The notes under the pieces were generated by a model that was not told where the DNA came from, ran no database searches, and worked only from the letters and a program-made list of their open reading frames with translations. This document shows, piece after piece, positions 33,630-43,433 of a stretch of DNA of 64,000 nt. A program made the translations under genes and the position numbers. Source of the DNA: Pseudothermotoga sp. GTDB taxonomy: Bacteria > Thermotogota > Thermotogae > Thermotogales > DSM-5069. Positions within the stretch are counted from its first letter, which is position 1; each line of letters begins with the position of its first letter. The stretch lies in the NCBI GenBank assembly GCA_003510135.1, contig DOKY01000002.1, positions 1-64,000 on the forward strand, given 5' to 3'.

Positions 33630-34508
33630 TCACCCTCTCAGACGTGGATCAAACGCATCCCTCAGTGCATCACCAACCAGATTCCATGCAAGCACGAACA
33701 ACACCATCGCGGTGCCTGGATAAACGATCGCGTACCAGTACCTCAAAGCTTCTCCGGAAGCTCCCAATAGCCAGTTGCGGGCGAAGTTCAACAGTGCTCC
33801 CCAGTCCGCGTACCCAACGGGTGCTCCGAGACCGAGGAAACTGAGTGCCGCTGCCGTGATGACAAGAGAACCTATTCGCATCGTCGCCTGTATGAGCACA
33901 GGAAAGATCGTGTTCGGCAATATGTGTTTCGTTATGACCCAAAAATCACTCACACCAAGCGCCTTTGCCGCGAGGACATACTGTTCTTCTCTGGCCTGCA
34001 ATATGTTCGCTCTGATGAGCCTGGCCGTGGCCATCCAGCCGAAGATGATCAGAGAAATCATCACCTTGTCCAGGCCCATGCCAAGGAAGGCGGTCATGAC
34101 TATCGCCGCGAGTATGTAGGGAATTGACAGAAAGACATCGGTAATCCTCATGAGGACCTCATCGAGCCATCCACCGAAATAACCCGCGATGGAGCCTATA
34201 ACAAGCCCCACGAGTGTTGAAGTCAGTGTAACCGTCAAACCCACCTTGAAAGCAGTCCTCGTACCCCAAACGACCCCGTAGAAGATGTCCCGTCCATCTA
34301 TGATACCGAACGGATGTCCTTCCGACGGAGGCTGTGGTGTCTTATCCCAGGTCACGATGGGTATCATGTACGGATCGTAAGACTGCGGTGGACATATTAA
34401 AGGCGCAAAGATCGCGATCAGGGTGAAGAAAATTAGCAGTGAAAATCCCAGCACGGCGGATGGGTTTCTCAGGAGCCTTCTCAATGTTCTTCTTGTCTCA
34501 ACTCTCAT
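33630..34508 (-). CDS. Opp-type ABC importer permease (DppC/OppC type), second system
   Basis: This 292-residue permease has about six membrane helices. The N-terminus RRTLRRLLRNPSAVLGFSLL and the following FAPLICPPQSYDPY are typical. FGIIDGRDIFYGVVWGTRTAF is a slightly altered form of the DppC target motif. The EAA loop is VLAAKALGVSDFWVITKHILPN, and it ends DALRDAFDPRLRG. ATG 34508 was preferred over ATG 34514 because the AGGGGGA site directly abuts the latter. It lies 12 bases after the DppB-type gene and overlaps or touches the D gene. Confidence 0.92.
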   Translation of the reverse strand: MRVETRRTLRRLLRNPSAVLGFSLLIFFTLIAIFAPLICPPQSYDPYMIPIVTWDKTPQPPSEGHPFGIIDGRDIFYGVVWGTRTAFKVGLTVTLTSTLVGLVIGSIAGYFGGWLDEVLMRITDVFLSIPYILAAIVMTAFLGMGLDKVMISLIIFGWMATARLIRANILQAREEQYVLAAKALGVSDFWVITKHILPNTIFPVLIQATMRIGSLVITAAALSFLGLGAPVGYADWGALLNFARNWLLGASGEALRYWYAIVYPGTAMVLFVLAWNLVGDALRDAFDPRLRG

Positions 34509-34520
34509 GCTCATTCCCCC

Positions 34521-35558
34521 TCAACCGAGCCTGACACGTGGATCGACCACGGCGTACAGAATGTCTATCACGAGGTTTCCCAAAACGAGTATCAAAGAAT
34601 AGAAGAGCGTTGAGGCCATTATGGAGGCGTAGTCGAGCTGTGTAGCCGCTGTGGCGGTAAAACTTCCCATGCCAGTCCTGTTGAACACCATTTCAACAAT
34701 CACCGTGCCGGCGAACAGTTGTATGACCATTCCTCCACCAACGGTTACTACAGGTATCATCGCGTTCCTTCTCGCATGCTTGTTGATCACGACCCGCTCG
34801 GACAAACCCTTGGCTCGCGCAGTTCTTATGTACTCTTTTGTGAGAACTTCGAGCATACTCGATCGAGTGATCCTCAACAGATACGCCCACCAGAGCCAGG
34901 AAAGAGTCAGGATGGGAGCCACGAGATGCCTCAAGGCATCGACGAAAACGTCGAATCTGCCGTTCAAAAGAGCGTCTATCGTAACAAGAGAAGTGAACCT
35001 CCTGAATTCGGGAGATTTGATCACCTGGTCCGCCCACAGGCTGAGGTTACCAGGTGGGAACCACCCCAGGATGCTGTAGAAGACCATGAGTACGATGAGC
35101 CCAAAGACGAAATCCGGAAAACTCCATCCAACGACCGCAAAGATCCTGACGAAATGATCGAGGAATTTGTCCCTGTTGACCGCAGCTATCACGCCGAGCC
35201 ACACTCCCACGAAGACCACCGGGATTATTGAATAAAGAGCCAGTTCCGCGGTCCAGGGCAGCCTGCTCAGTATCGCATCCCTCACGGGTTGCTTTCCAAC
35301 GAGCGACCAGCCAAGATCTCCCTGAAGAGTGTTCTTGAGCCATTTGAGATAACGGATCATCATTGGATCACCTAAGCCGTACTTCTGCTTAATCTTTTCC
35401 AGCTGAGCTGGTGTCAACTTGTCCAGCACGCCGGGATTCACATAAGCTGCCAGCAATCTGTCCGGTCCCAAACTCTGTATCATTCCAAAGACGATCAAAG
35501 ACAGCCCGAACAGGATTAAGGGTAACAGAAGCAACCTTCTGACGATGTACGTTAACAA
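34521..35558 (-). CDS. Opp-type ABC importer permease (DppB/OppB type), second system
   Basis: This 345-residue permease is the first gene of the minus-strand B-C-D-F operon. It begins LLTYIVRRLLLLPLILFGLSL, continues with GDLGWSLVGKQPVRDAILSRLPWT and has an EAA loop YIRTARAKGLSERVVINKHARRN in equivalent form. It ends AVVDPRVRLG. TTG 35558 was chosen because GGAGGTG lies six bases before it. GTG 35567 is part of that site. The promoter should lie in the 358-base gap to the HprK-like gene, but I find no convincing pair of boxes. Confidence 0.92.
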   Translation of the reverse strand: MLTYIVRRLLLLPLILFGLSLIVFGMIQSLGPDRLLAAYVNPGVLDKLTPAQLEKIKQKYGLGDPMMIRYLKWLKNTLQGDLGWSLVGKQPVRDAILSRLPWTAELALYSIIPVVFVGVWLGVIAAVNRDKFLDHFVRIFAVVGWSFPDFVFGLIVLMVFYSILGWFPPGNLSLWADQVIKSPEFRRFTSLVTIDALLNGRFDVFVDALRHLVAPILTLSWLWWAYLLRITRSSMLEVLTKEYIRTARAKGLSERVVINKHARRNAMIPVVTVGGGMVIQLFAGTVIVEMVFNRTGMGSFTATAATQLDYASIMASTLFYSLILVLGNLVIDILYAVVDPRVRLG

Positions 35559-35916
35559 GAGAACCACCTCCGCTGACTACTCTAACGCTGACAGAATACA
35601 TTCTACCAAAAAAGAAAATCAGCCAGAAGATCTGATGCAGAGAACAATCGGTTACGAACCGCGTGAAACAGGTTGCAGATCACATTTTCTCTCGCGAAAA
35701 TCGTGCGTAGTGATGTTTGCTGACGGCAAGAGCTTCCTATTTGATAGCGCAGGAAGAGGCGAAGAATTCAGAGCCAAACCTGCCAACCACAGGCCGCCTG
35801 ATCTGACACTCGGTTCATTCCTTTTCTCTTCAGAAACGATGCGTAACTACTTCGTTAGAGATTTTTCCAGCACATGAAAGGCAACGGCGGTATAAGTACA
35901 TTGGAGAGGTGTTACG
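35559..35916. other. Divergent intergenic region
   Basis: These 358 bases separate the second importer operon (minus) from the HprK-like gene (plus). Both ribosome sites are clear (GGAGGTG at 35565-35571 on the minus strand, GGAGAGGTG at 35903-35911 on the plus strand). An open plus-strand reading (35545-35877) has no ribosome site and no coding character. No palindrome or promoter stands out. Confidence 0.5.
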
Positions 35917-37635
35917 TTGAGCCGAAGTGTGATCATAGATGGTTCTGTCATTTACACAAACTACAGCCAGATCATGGGCCAGAAGAAGTTCGAATCGCTG
36001 CTCAAAGAGTTCATTGACATTCTCAAGGAGAGACGCAGCCCACTTCTGAACGCCCTGAACACCTTCAAACTCGACGGCGACTACGATCTCCGTAGATTCA
36101 TTGAATATTTGCACCTGCTGACGATGAGAAACGTGAAAGAACTGACGAACATCATCTATTACGTCAACCCACGGGATCTTGAGAAGTTTGTCGAGGCGTT
36201 CTATTCTTTCTGGCGTTCGAAACACAGATTCATGGTTCGCAAGGAGAAGTATTCCGACGATCACATAAGAAGGGCGAGCATAGAGTATACGATCACCCAG
36301 ATCAGCGATCAGTTCAAAGCAGTGATCAAGAATCTTTACAGAGAGCTCGTGATGAACATTTCCAATTCCTTCCCCACGGTGATGAGACAACTTCCCAGCG
36401 GTGCGCAGGTAGCCTTTCTCGTTGAGGATATCGACGCCGAGAAATTCGATCGATTGCCCTGGATCAGGAAGATACCCACCGTTTGGGGAGCCGTGTTTGA
36501 TCCACCGGTGATCTTCTACACCAAGTCGAACAAGAGAAAGGGTGTTCTGCCCGTCGTCGAAGAGCTTGTTCTGGACAAGATAGAGCTCGATTCCAAAGAA
36601 TGGTTTAGATTTCCGATCTTCGTGGGAGATTTATTATTTTACAACCTGGTGCACGTGGATTATCTTGCGCACGGTGCGGGTTTGGCTAACTTGTTCGAGC
36701 TCGCAACGCCGAAGCATCTCAGGCAGAGAGAACCCGATGGAATGCTGATCTTTGGTCTGGAACCAAGCAGAATTCCCAACTTCAACGAGCGCTGGAGAAA
36801 CGGTGTGATATTCAGAGATGGTGAGATGTACGTCGGGATCATCCCGGCGATCGATGAGAACGATTATTTTGGTTACATGAAGAAGACCACGCTCACGATT
36901 CACAACTTGATCAGAATCGATCAGGGACGGTTGCCGATACACGGTTCGATGGCCCGGATCATTCTGAAGAACGGTAAGATGGCCGTCGCGATGTTCGTCG
37001 GCGATAGCGGCGCGGGAAAGAGCGAAACACTGGATGCTTTGAGCAGGCTTGAAGAGGTTGCACAGGTGGACACGATAATTGATGATATGGGCAGTCTCGC
37101 GATCATGGATGGTCATGTGGTCGCCTACGGTACGGAAACAGGAGCATTCGTTAGGCTCGACGATTTGCCGCCAGGATACGCCTACTCAACAATGGACAGG
37201 AGTATCTTCATGAACCCAGACCAGATAAACGCGCGCGTCATAGTTCCGTTCAACAACTACAACGAGATAGTCACACCCACACACATCGATTTCTTCTTCT
37301 ACGCCAACAACTACACCGAAGTCAGTAGAGACGAAGAAAGAATCGTTTTCTTCGACAGCGTTAACGAAGCTCTGAGGGTTTTTTCCGAGGGCAAACGCAT
37401 GAGCAAAGGCACGACTTCGGAAAGCGGATTGGTCACGTCGTACTTCGCTAATCCTTTCGGAGCTGTCCAACGGCAGAAAGAACATCACAAGCTTGCTGAG
37501 TACTATCTGAAGAAGATGTTTGAGACGGGTGTGAAGGTCGGGGAAATAAGGACCATGCTTGGTGTTGAGGGTTACGAAAAAGAAGGTACGACGCTTGCTG
37601 CAAAGGCCCTGCTTAAGATCATCGAAGAACTCTGA
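35917..37635 (+). CDS. Protein with C-terminal HPr-kinase-like P-loop domain
   Basis: This 572-residue cytoplasmic protein is not a known named enzyme. Its central motif LPIHGSMARIILKN (residues 339-352) followed by VGDSGAGKSETLDAL (361-375) is the arrangement seen in HPr kinase/phosphorylase and PEP-carboxykinase-like kinases. DTIIDDMGSLAIM (385-397) would supply acidic metal ligands. The first 300 residues are helical and unassigned. Unlike HPr kinase (about 310 residues) it is much longer and lacks the usual N-terminal domain. TTG 35917 has GGAGAGGTG five bases upstream. It lies between two importer systems. A sugar-responsive kinase role is only a hypothesis. Confidence 0.8.
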   Translation: MSRSVIIDGSVIYTNYSQIMGQKKFESLLKEFIDILKERRSPLLNALNTFKLDGDYDLRRFIEYLHLLTMRNVKELTNIIYYVNPRDLEKFVEAFYSFWRSKHRFMVRKEKYSDDHIRRASIEYTITQISDQFKAVIKNLYRELVMNISNSFPTVMRQLPSGAQVAFLVEDIDAEKFDRLPWIRKIPTVWGAVFDPPVIFYTKSNKRKGVLPVVEELVLDKIELDSKEWFRFPIFVGDLLFYNLVHVDYLAHGAGLANLFELATPKHLRQREPDGMLIFGLEPSRIPNFNERWRNGVIFRDGEMYVGIIPAIDENDYFGYMKKTTLTIHNLIRIDQGRLPIHGSMARIILKNGKMAVAMFVGDSGAGKSETLDALSRLEEVAQVDTIIDDMGSLAIMDGHVVAYGTETGAFVRLDDLPPGYAYSTMDRSIFMNPDQINARVIVPFNNYNEIVTPTHIDFFFYANNYTEVSRDEERIVFFDSVNEALRVFSEGKRMSKGTTSESGLVTSYFANPFGAVQRQKEHHKLAEYYLKKMFETGVKVGEIRTMLGVEGYEKEGTTLAAKALLKIIEEL

Positions 37636-37637
37636 AT

Positions 37638-38327
37638 TTAGATTATCGAACGGAAGGCGAGCATCATGAAACTGTACACCACGAGGGCTCCAAAAGCGAG
37701 TGCCGCTGCTCTCCAAGCAAGAAACACGGATTTTTTCCGACTGTAGACAGAAGGCACCGGTTTGATCAGATAACCCATCAAGATCCCGGTGAAAAAACCT
37801 CCGAGGTGCGCCGCGTTGTTGATGCCGCTTCCAGGCAAGAATCCGTACACGACGTTGAAAATGATCATGGGCAACAACGCGTAGCCAGTCACAGACCTCA
37901 CGTAGAATGGAGCATCGCGTTTGAAACCGAGGATGAACAACACGCCGACCAAACCGAATATCGCTCCGCTCGCACCAACTGAGACCGACTTGTAGTAAAG
38001 CAGATGCGTCGCGACGTTGCCAACCAGGCCAGACAGAAGGTACAAAACGACGAACTTTTCGGGTCCGTAGATCGACTCCACAATTGTTCCAAAGTAAAAC
38101 AGTGCGTAGGAATTGAACAACAAATGCAGGATACCACCGTGAACGAATATCGCTGTGACGGTTCTGTACCATTCTCCGTTCGCCACAAGTGGACCATACT
38201 GAGCACCGAAATTCAACAGAAGATAAGCTTCATTGCGAAAAGAGGAAGTCAGTTTTGCAATCATCATCACAAACATGATGAGTACGTTGACGAACAGAAT
38301 CAAATGTGTGAGCTTGACCCTTCTCAA
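37638..38327 (-). CDS. Rhomboid-family intramembrane serine protease
   Basis: This 229-residue membrane protein is a bacterial rhomboid. The catalytic serine is in VGASGAIFGLVG (Ser120), and the histidine in NAAHLGGFFTGILMG (His174) completes the dyad. HGGILHLLFNSYALFYFG (about residues 63-80) contains the conserved His/Asn that line the oxyanion region. About six helices are visible. TTG 38327 was chosen because GGGAGGT lies six bases upstream, giving a short N-terminus. Its stop lies two bases beyond the convergent HprK-like gene stop. Substrates are unknown. Confidence 0.93.
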   Translation of the reverse strand: MRRVKLTHLILFVNVLIMFVMMIAKLTSSFRNEAYLLLNFGAQYGPLVANGEWYRTVTAIFVHGGILHLLFNSYALFYFGTIVESIYGPEKFVVLYLLSGLVGNVATHLLYYKSVSVGASGAIFGLVGVLFILGFKRDAPFYVRSVTGYALLPMIIFNVVYGFLPGSGINNAAHLGGFFTGILMGYLIKPVPSVYSRKKSVFLAWRAAALAFGALVVYSFMMLAFRSII

Positions 38328-38880
38328 ATTGAGACCTCCCACAATGATTATACCGAACACACGGTTATTTTCACGCCGGATCCGTAAGACCTGCCCGGAC
38401 CGAATGGATGTCTTTGGCATAATTGCACTCTGGAATTCTACATGGATGCCCTTGCGAAAACCCGATAGTGGTGACACTCGTAGTTTCGGTACTTGCCAAG
38501 TGCGCTTTTAACGCACAGGAACGCATCAAAATCGCGGGTAAGATGGCTATCTTTACCACACCAGGCCCTGCAAGTGCTCGGAGGTTTGTTCATACGAACT
38601 GTGAACTCGTATTCACGCTTGACGAACCCACAAGCCGTAGGTGGTGTGACGTTACGCACCCGTGCTAGGTCTCGAGGAGAGGAGGGATTTTCACGGGATA
38701 ACACAACGCAGACTCCGCGTTCGGTCGTCCAGTCCATTCGGACAGGCTCCCTCTGAAACCAGGATTTGGAGAGGTCTTTGATCTTTTTTGAACAGCTGCT
38801 CATCTTTTGATCAAAACTCTTGAACAAGTACGGCCAAATGTGGTATAGTAGGTTTAAACCAAGACGAAGGGGGGATTTCT
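38328..38880. other. Unexplained 553-base intergenic region
   Basis: The region lies between the rhomboid gene (minus) and the third binding-protein gene (plus). Open readings exist on both strands, but none has a ribosome site or family resemblance. It has several short inverted repeats, for example CCCGTG and CACGGG about 30 bases apart, and ATACGA/TCGTAT around 38610. A structured RNA or a decayed gene is possible. The last 60 bases contain a promoter and palindrome (listed separately). Confidence 0.5.
38805..38849 (+). promoter_or_regulatory. Promoter with upstream palindrome for the third importer
   Basis: TTGAAC (38820-38825) and TATAGT (38844-38849) are 18 bases apart. Directly upstream lies TTTTGATCAAAA (38805-38816), a perfect 12-base palindrome, and a related half TTTGATC occurs about 30 bases earlier. 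This looks like a regulator site for the downstream operon. Confidence 0.55.
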
Positions 38881-40455
38881 GTGAAAAAGTTGTTGGTGCT
38901 GACACTAGTAGTGCTGACGCTCGTTGTAGCCTACGCGAAGACGCCCAAGGACACGCTCGTGATCGCTGCCAACACGGAGATCTTCATCACACTCGACCCG
39001 GCTGTGTGTTATGAGACCTTCGCTGCCGCAGTGGTCACCGCTGCTTATTCTGGTTTAACCAAAATCGAGCCAGTCAACGGTGTTCTGACACCCGTTCCAG
39101 AGCTCGCAGAACGCTGGGAAGTTTCCCCAGACGGCACCGTGTGGAAGTTCTACCTGAGGAAAGGATTGAAGTTCTCGAATGGAGATCCTCTCACGGCAGA
39201 AGACGTCGTGTTTTCGTTCAGAAGGGTTCTGAAGATAAGGAAATCCCCAGCGTGGTTGTTCGAAGAGCTCGGTTTGACCGCCGAGAACATGCAAGAAACG
39301 ATCTATGCAGAAGATGACCGGACGGTTGTTCTCAAGACCAAGCCACTTGCAGCGAACATCGTTTTGTCTATCATCGCACCACCATGGGGAGGAATTGTGA
39401 ACAAGAAACTTGTGCTTGCGAACGAAGTCAATGGAGATCTTGGCGAAGCGTACTTGACAGACAAATCCATCGGAGCCGGAGCAGGCCCCTATGTGGTGAC
39501 TGAATGGAAACGCAGGGAAATGATCACGATGGAGGCGAACCCGTACTACTGGCGTGGTCAACCACCGCTCAAGAGGATCATCATACGCGATGTTCCTGAG
39601 GAAACAACGCAGTTCTTGCTGGTTCAAAGAGGCGACGTGGACGTGGCATGGAACATCACGACGGAACAGGCGGCACAGCTCAGAGAATCGGAGCCATCCA
39701 ACATCAGACTGGTCACGACGCCTGAGCAGTCCAACGAATACATCGCGATGAACGTCGGTTGGGGTCCATTCAAAGATGAAAGGGTGCGTTTGGCGATCAA
39801 ATACGCGATCGATTACGATGCGATAATCAACTCTGTCATGAGAGGCTTTGCTGTTTTGAACCAGAACTTCATGCCGATAGGTTACTTCGGTTACATCGAG
39901 TTGAATCCGTTCAAGAGGGATGTAGAGAAAGCGAAGCAACTGCTGGCTGAAGCGGGTTATCCGAATGGTTTCGAAGTTGAACTGATCACGAGCACGACGG
40001 AAATAAGAAGGAACGAGGCTGTGATCGTGCAGTCGAACTTGGCAGAGATAGGTATAAAGGCGAACATAGTCCTGATGCCATCTGGAGAGATGTACCAGAA
40101 ATATCGTCAGCAAGGACATCAGATGATCATAGCAGGATGGGGTATTGACTATCCAGATCCAGACGCACTGGCGAAACCTTTTGCAAACTACAGGGTCAAG
40201 CAACTCGCATGGCGAAACATGTGGTACGATGACTACGCTGCAGATCTTGCAGAAAAAGCAGGAGTTGAACAAGATCCCGAGAAGCGTGCTCAGTTATACA
40301 AGGAGCTTCAAGAGTACTGGATCTACAAGAGCCCGTTCGTCATGCTGTACCAGCCTGTGGGATTCTGGGCGGTGAGCAACGACGTTGTGGGATTTGAAAA
40401 GGCATGTGAAGGTTACACGCTCGTGTTTGATTTCACGAAGATAAGCAAGAAATGA
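38881..40455 (+). CDS. Solute-binding protein of the third Opp-type importer (SBP family 5)
   Basis: This 524-residue exported binding protein begins with a signal peptide (MKKLLVLTLVVLTLVVAYA). The family pattern is ITLDPAVCYETFAAAVVTAAYSGLT in shortened form, followed by KFSNGDPLTAEDVVFSFRRVL and ERVRLAIKYAIDYDAIINSVM. It heads a complete operon with two permeases and two ATPases. A hairpin after its stop, without a U-run, may let more binding protein than membrane subunits be made. GTG 38881 has GGGGGGAT upstream. Ligand unknown; peptides or oligosaccharides are possible. Confidence 0.93.
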   Translation: MKKLLVLTLVVLTLVVAYAKTPKDTLVIAANTEIFITLDPAVCYETFAAAVVTAAYSGLTKIEPVNGVLTPVPELAERWEVSPDGTVWKFYLRKGLKFSNGDPLTAEDVVFSFRRVLKIRKSPAWLFEELGLTAENMQETIYAEDDRTVVLKTKPLAANIVLSIIAPPWGGIVNKKLVLANEVNGDLGEAYLTDKSIGAGAGPYVVTEWKRREMITMEANPYYWRGQPPLKRIIIRDVPEETTQFLLVQRGDVDVAWNITTEQAAQLRESEPSNIRLVTTPEQSNEYIAMNVGWGPFKDERVRLAIKYAIDYDAIINSVMRGFAVLNQNFMPIGYFGYIELNPFKRDVEKAKQLLAEAGYPNGFEVELITSTTEIRRNEAVIVQSNLAEIGIKANIVLMPSGEMYQKYRQQGHQMIIAGWGIDYPDPDALAKPFANYRVKQLAWRNMWYDDYAADLAEKAGVEQDPEKRAQLYKELQEYWIYKSPFVMLYQPVGFWAVSNDVVGFEKACEGYTLVFDFTKISKK

Positions 40456-40460
40456 CCTTG

Positions 40461-40482
40461 GCGGCCGGCAGAGGCCGGCCGC
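40461..40482 (+). terminator. Strong hairpin between binding-protein and permease genes
   Basis: GCGGCCGGC (40461-40469) and GCCGGCCGC (40474-40482) form a perfect 9-base-pair stem with an AGAG loop. TTGCTCTC follows, a poor U-run. Its position suggests partial termination or protection of the upstream mRNA. Confidence 0.7.
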
Positions 40483-40520
40483 TTGCTCTCAATTTCTTCT
40501 AAGGAGGTCAACTCAGTCGC

Positions 40521-41531
40521 ATGAAGCTTGCGTCTTTCATAGTTAAAAGGCTTTTTCTGATGCTACTGGTTCTTTTCGGCGTTTCTGTTCTCGTGTTTGT
40601 GATTTCCAAAGTCATTCCTGCAGATCCGGTTGGAGCGATTTTAGGAGGAAACGCACCTGTTGAATTAGTAGAGGACTTGAGAAGGCGTCTCGGGTTGGAC
40701 AAGCCACTGATCAATCAGTTTTTTGATTACATGTCTGGCTTGCTGAAGGGTGATCTTGGCACATCTTTGAAAACGAACAGGCCTGTAGTCAAAGACATCG
40801 CGGAGTTTTTCCCAGCCACTCTTGAGCTTGCGATATGTGCGACGCTGCTTTCGGTTGTTTTGGGCATCCTGCTGGGCATACTGTCAGCTGTCTATCGGAA
40901 CAGGTTCATAGATCATTTCTCCCGTGTTTTCTCGATACTCGGTGTGTCCATGCCAGTATTCTGGACGGGCCTTTTGCTGTTGCTTCTCTTCTATTTCCGT
41001 CTCGGCTGGTTGCCTGGAGGAGGAAGGCTCAGCCTGTTCGTAACACCCCCAACGAAATATACGGGCTTGCTGGTGCTCGATTCGCTTCTCTCGGGTAACA
41101 TGGAAGCCTTCAAGGATGCCCTGGCTCACCTTGTTTTGCCCACGATCGTCTTGGGATACTCGGCAACTGCGTCGATTGCGAGGATAACAAGGGCCAGCAT
41201 GCTAGACGTTCTTCGGCAAGATTTCATCAGGACCGCTAAAGCGAAAGGGATAGGCAAGCGCCTTGTTATATACAGACACGCTCTGAGGAATGCTTTGATA
41301 CCTGTTGTAACGATCATCGGTCTCACGTTCGGAGGCTTGCTCGAGGGTGCTGTACTGACAGAAACGATCTTCAGTTGGCCTGGCTTGGGCAGATACATCG
41401 TGAATGCTCTCCTTGTACTCGATTATCCCGCGATAATGGGTGGTACGTTGTTCGTTGCGGTCATATATTCACTCGTGAATCTCGTTGTGGACATCGTGTA
41501 TGCAGCGCTCGATCCGAGAATGAGGATCTGA
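40521..41531 (+). CDS. Opp-type ABC importer permease (DppB/OppB type), third system
   Basis: This 336-residue B-type permease starts MKLASFIVKRLFLMLLVLFG and continues SKVIPADPVGAILGGNAP, then GDLGTSLKTNRPVVKDIAEF. The EAA coupling region is FIRTAKAKGIGKRLVIYRHALRN. It ends VYAALDPRMRI. The AAGGAGGT site is 12 bases before ATG 40521, longer than usual, but no nearer start codon is available in frame. It is separated from the binding-protein gene by the hairpin at 40461-40482 and is followed by the C permease after 12 bases. Confidence 0.93.
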   Translation: MKLASFIVKRLFLMLLVLFGVSVLVFVISKVIPADPVGAILGGNAPVELVEDLRRRLGLDKPLINQFFDYMSGLLKGDLGTSLKTNRPVVKDIAEFFPATLELAICATLLSVVLGILLGILSAVYRNRFIDHFSRVFSILGVSMPVFWTGLLLLLLFYFRLGWLPGGGRLSLFVTPPTKYTGLLVLDSLLSGNMEAFKDALAHLVLPTIVLGYSATASIARITRASMLDVLRQDFIRTAKAKGIGKRLVIYRHALRNALIPVVTIIGLTFGGLLEGAVLTETIFSWPGLGRYIVNALLVLDYPAIMGGTLFVAVIYSLVNLVVDIVYAALDPRMRI

Positions 41532-41543
41532 GAGGTGGTTTTG

Positions 41544-42434
41544 TTGGAGAACACACAGGTTGGGAAGACTGAGATTTCGCGGTGGAAACCAATAATCGAA
41601 GATTGGAAACACACACTGTACCTCTGGAGAAGGACCAAACTCGCCATGGTTGGAACGTTCATCGTCATCGGTTTTCTCATCATGGCCCTTTTGGCACCAG
41701 TACTTGCACCCTATGATCCTGTAAAGGTGGACCTTGCCAACAGGTTGAAACCCCCGAGTCGACAGTTTCTCTTCGGCACCGACCAGTTTGGCAGAGACAT
41801 ACTGAGCAGAGTGCTGTACGGTGCGAGGATCGAGGTCTGGATCATATTCCTTGTGACGGTGATCAGTGGCACGATAGGTACAGCAGTCGGTATCGTTGCG
41901 GGATATTTCGGTGGCTGGATCGATGAGGTTCTCATGCGCATCACTGATGTCTTTCTGGCTTTTCCAAGGTTGATACTCGCGATGGCCCTGTCCGCAGTTC
42001 TGGGCCGTGGGTTGACCAACGCCATCATTGCGATCTCGCTGGTGGAATGGACGGTCATAGCGAGGCTGGCAAGGGCAGAAGCGATGCGTGTGAAGTCCCA
42101 ACCATTTGTGGAGGCAGCGAAAGCTGTTGGCGCGAGCGATTTGAGAATCTTACTCTTTCACATCCTGCCCATGTGCGTCTCACCGATTCTTGTGCAACTT
42201 ACGATGAGAATGGGAACGATCATCCTCACTGCGGCGGGCCTTGGCTTCCTTGGCCTTGGAGCCCAGCCGCCGACACCCGAATGGGGTGCAATCGTGAGCG
42301 ATGGGAGGAGTTATTTGATAAACCATTGGTGGATCTCCACCTTTCCTGGTCTCTTTATCGCTCTGGTGGTTTTAGGATTCAATCTTTTAGGTGATGGTAT
42401 CAGGGACATTCTCGATCCGAGACTGCGAAGGTGA
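41544..42434 (+). CDS. Opp-type ABC importer permease (DppC/OppC type), third system
   Basis: This 296-residue C-type permease has a longer cytoplasmic N-terminus (about 35 residues with ISRWKPIIEDWKHTLYLWRR) before the first membrane helix. FLFGTDQFGRDILSRVLYGARIE is the DppC hallmark. The EAA loop FVEAAKAVGASDLRILLFHILP and AAGLGFLGLGAQPPTPEWGA follow. TTG 41544 was preferred because GAGGTG lies six bases upstream. TTG 41541 is a close alternative. The next gene, an OppD-type ATPase, begins six bases after its stop. Confidence 0.93.
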   Translation: MENTQVGKTEISRWKPIIEDWKHTLYLWRRTKLAMVGTFIVIGFLIMALLAPVLAPYDPVKVDLANRLKPPSRQFLFGTDQFGRDILSRVLYGARIEVWIIFLVTVISGTIGTAVGIVAGYFGGWIDEVLMRITDVFLAFPRLILAMALSAVLGRGLTNAIIAISLVEWTVIARLARAEAMRVKSQPFVEAAKAVGASDLRILLFHILPMCVSPILVQLTMRMGTIILTAAGLGFLGLGAQPPTPEWGAIVSDGRSYLINHWWISTFPGLFIALVVLGFNLLGDGIRDILDPRLRR

Positions 42435-42440
42435 TCGAAG

Positions 42441-43410
<970 letters not shown>

Positions 43411-43433
<23 letters not shown>

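Noticed and set aside
35545..35877. 110-codon plus-strand reading in the gap before the HprK-like gene
   Set aside because: It starts inside the opposite-strand permease gene, lacks a ribosome site and looks random.
38438..38905. 155-codon minus-strand reading upstream of the third importer
   Set aside because: It would begin inside the binding-protein gene and cover its promoter, and has no ribosome site or family match. Kept only as part of an unexplained gap.
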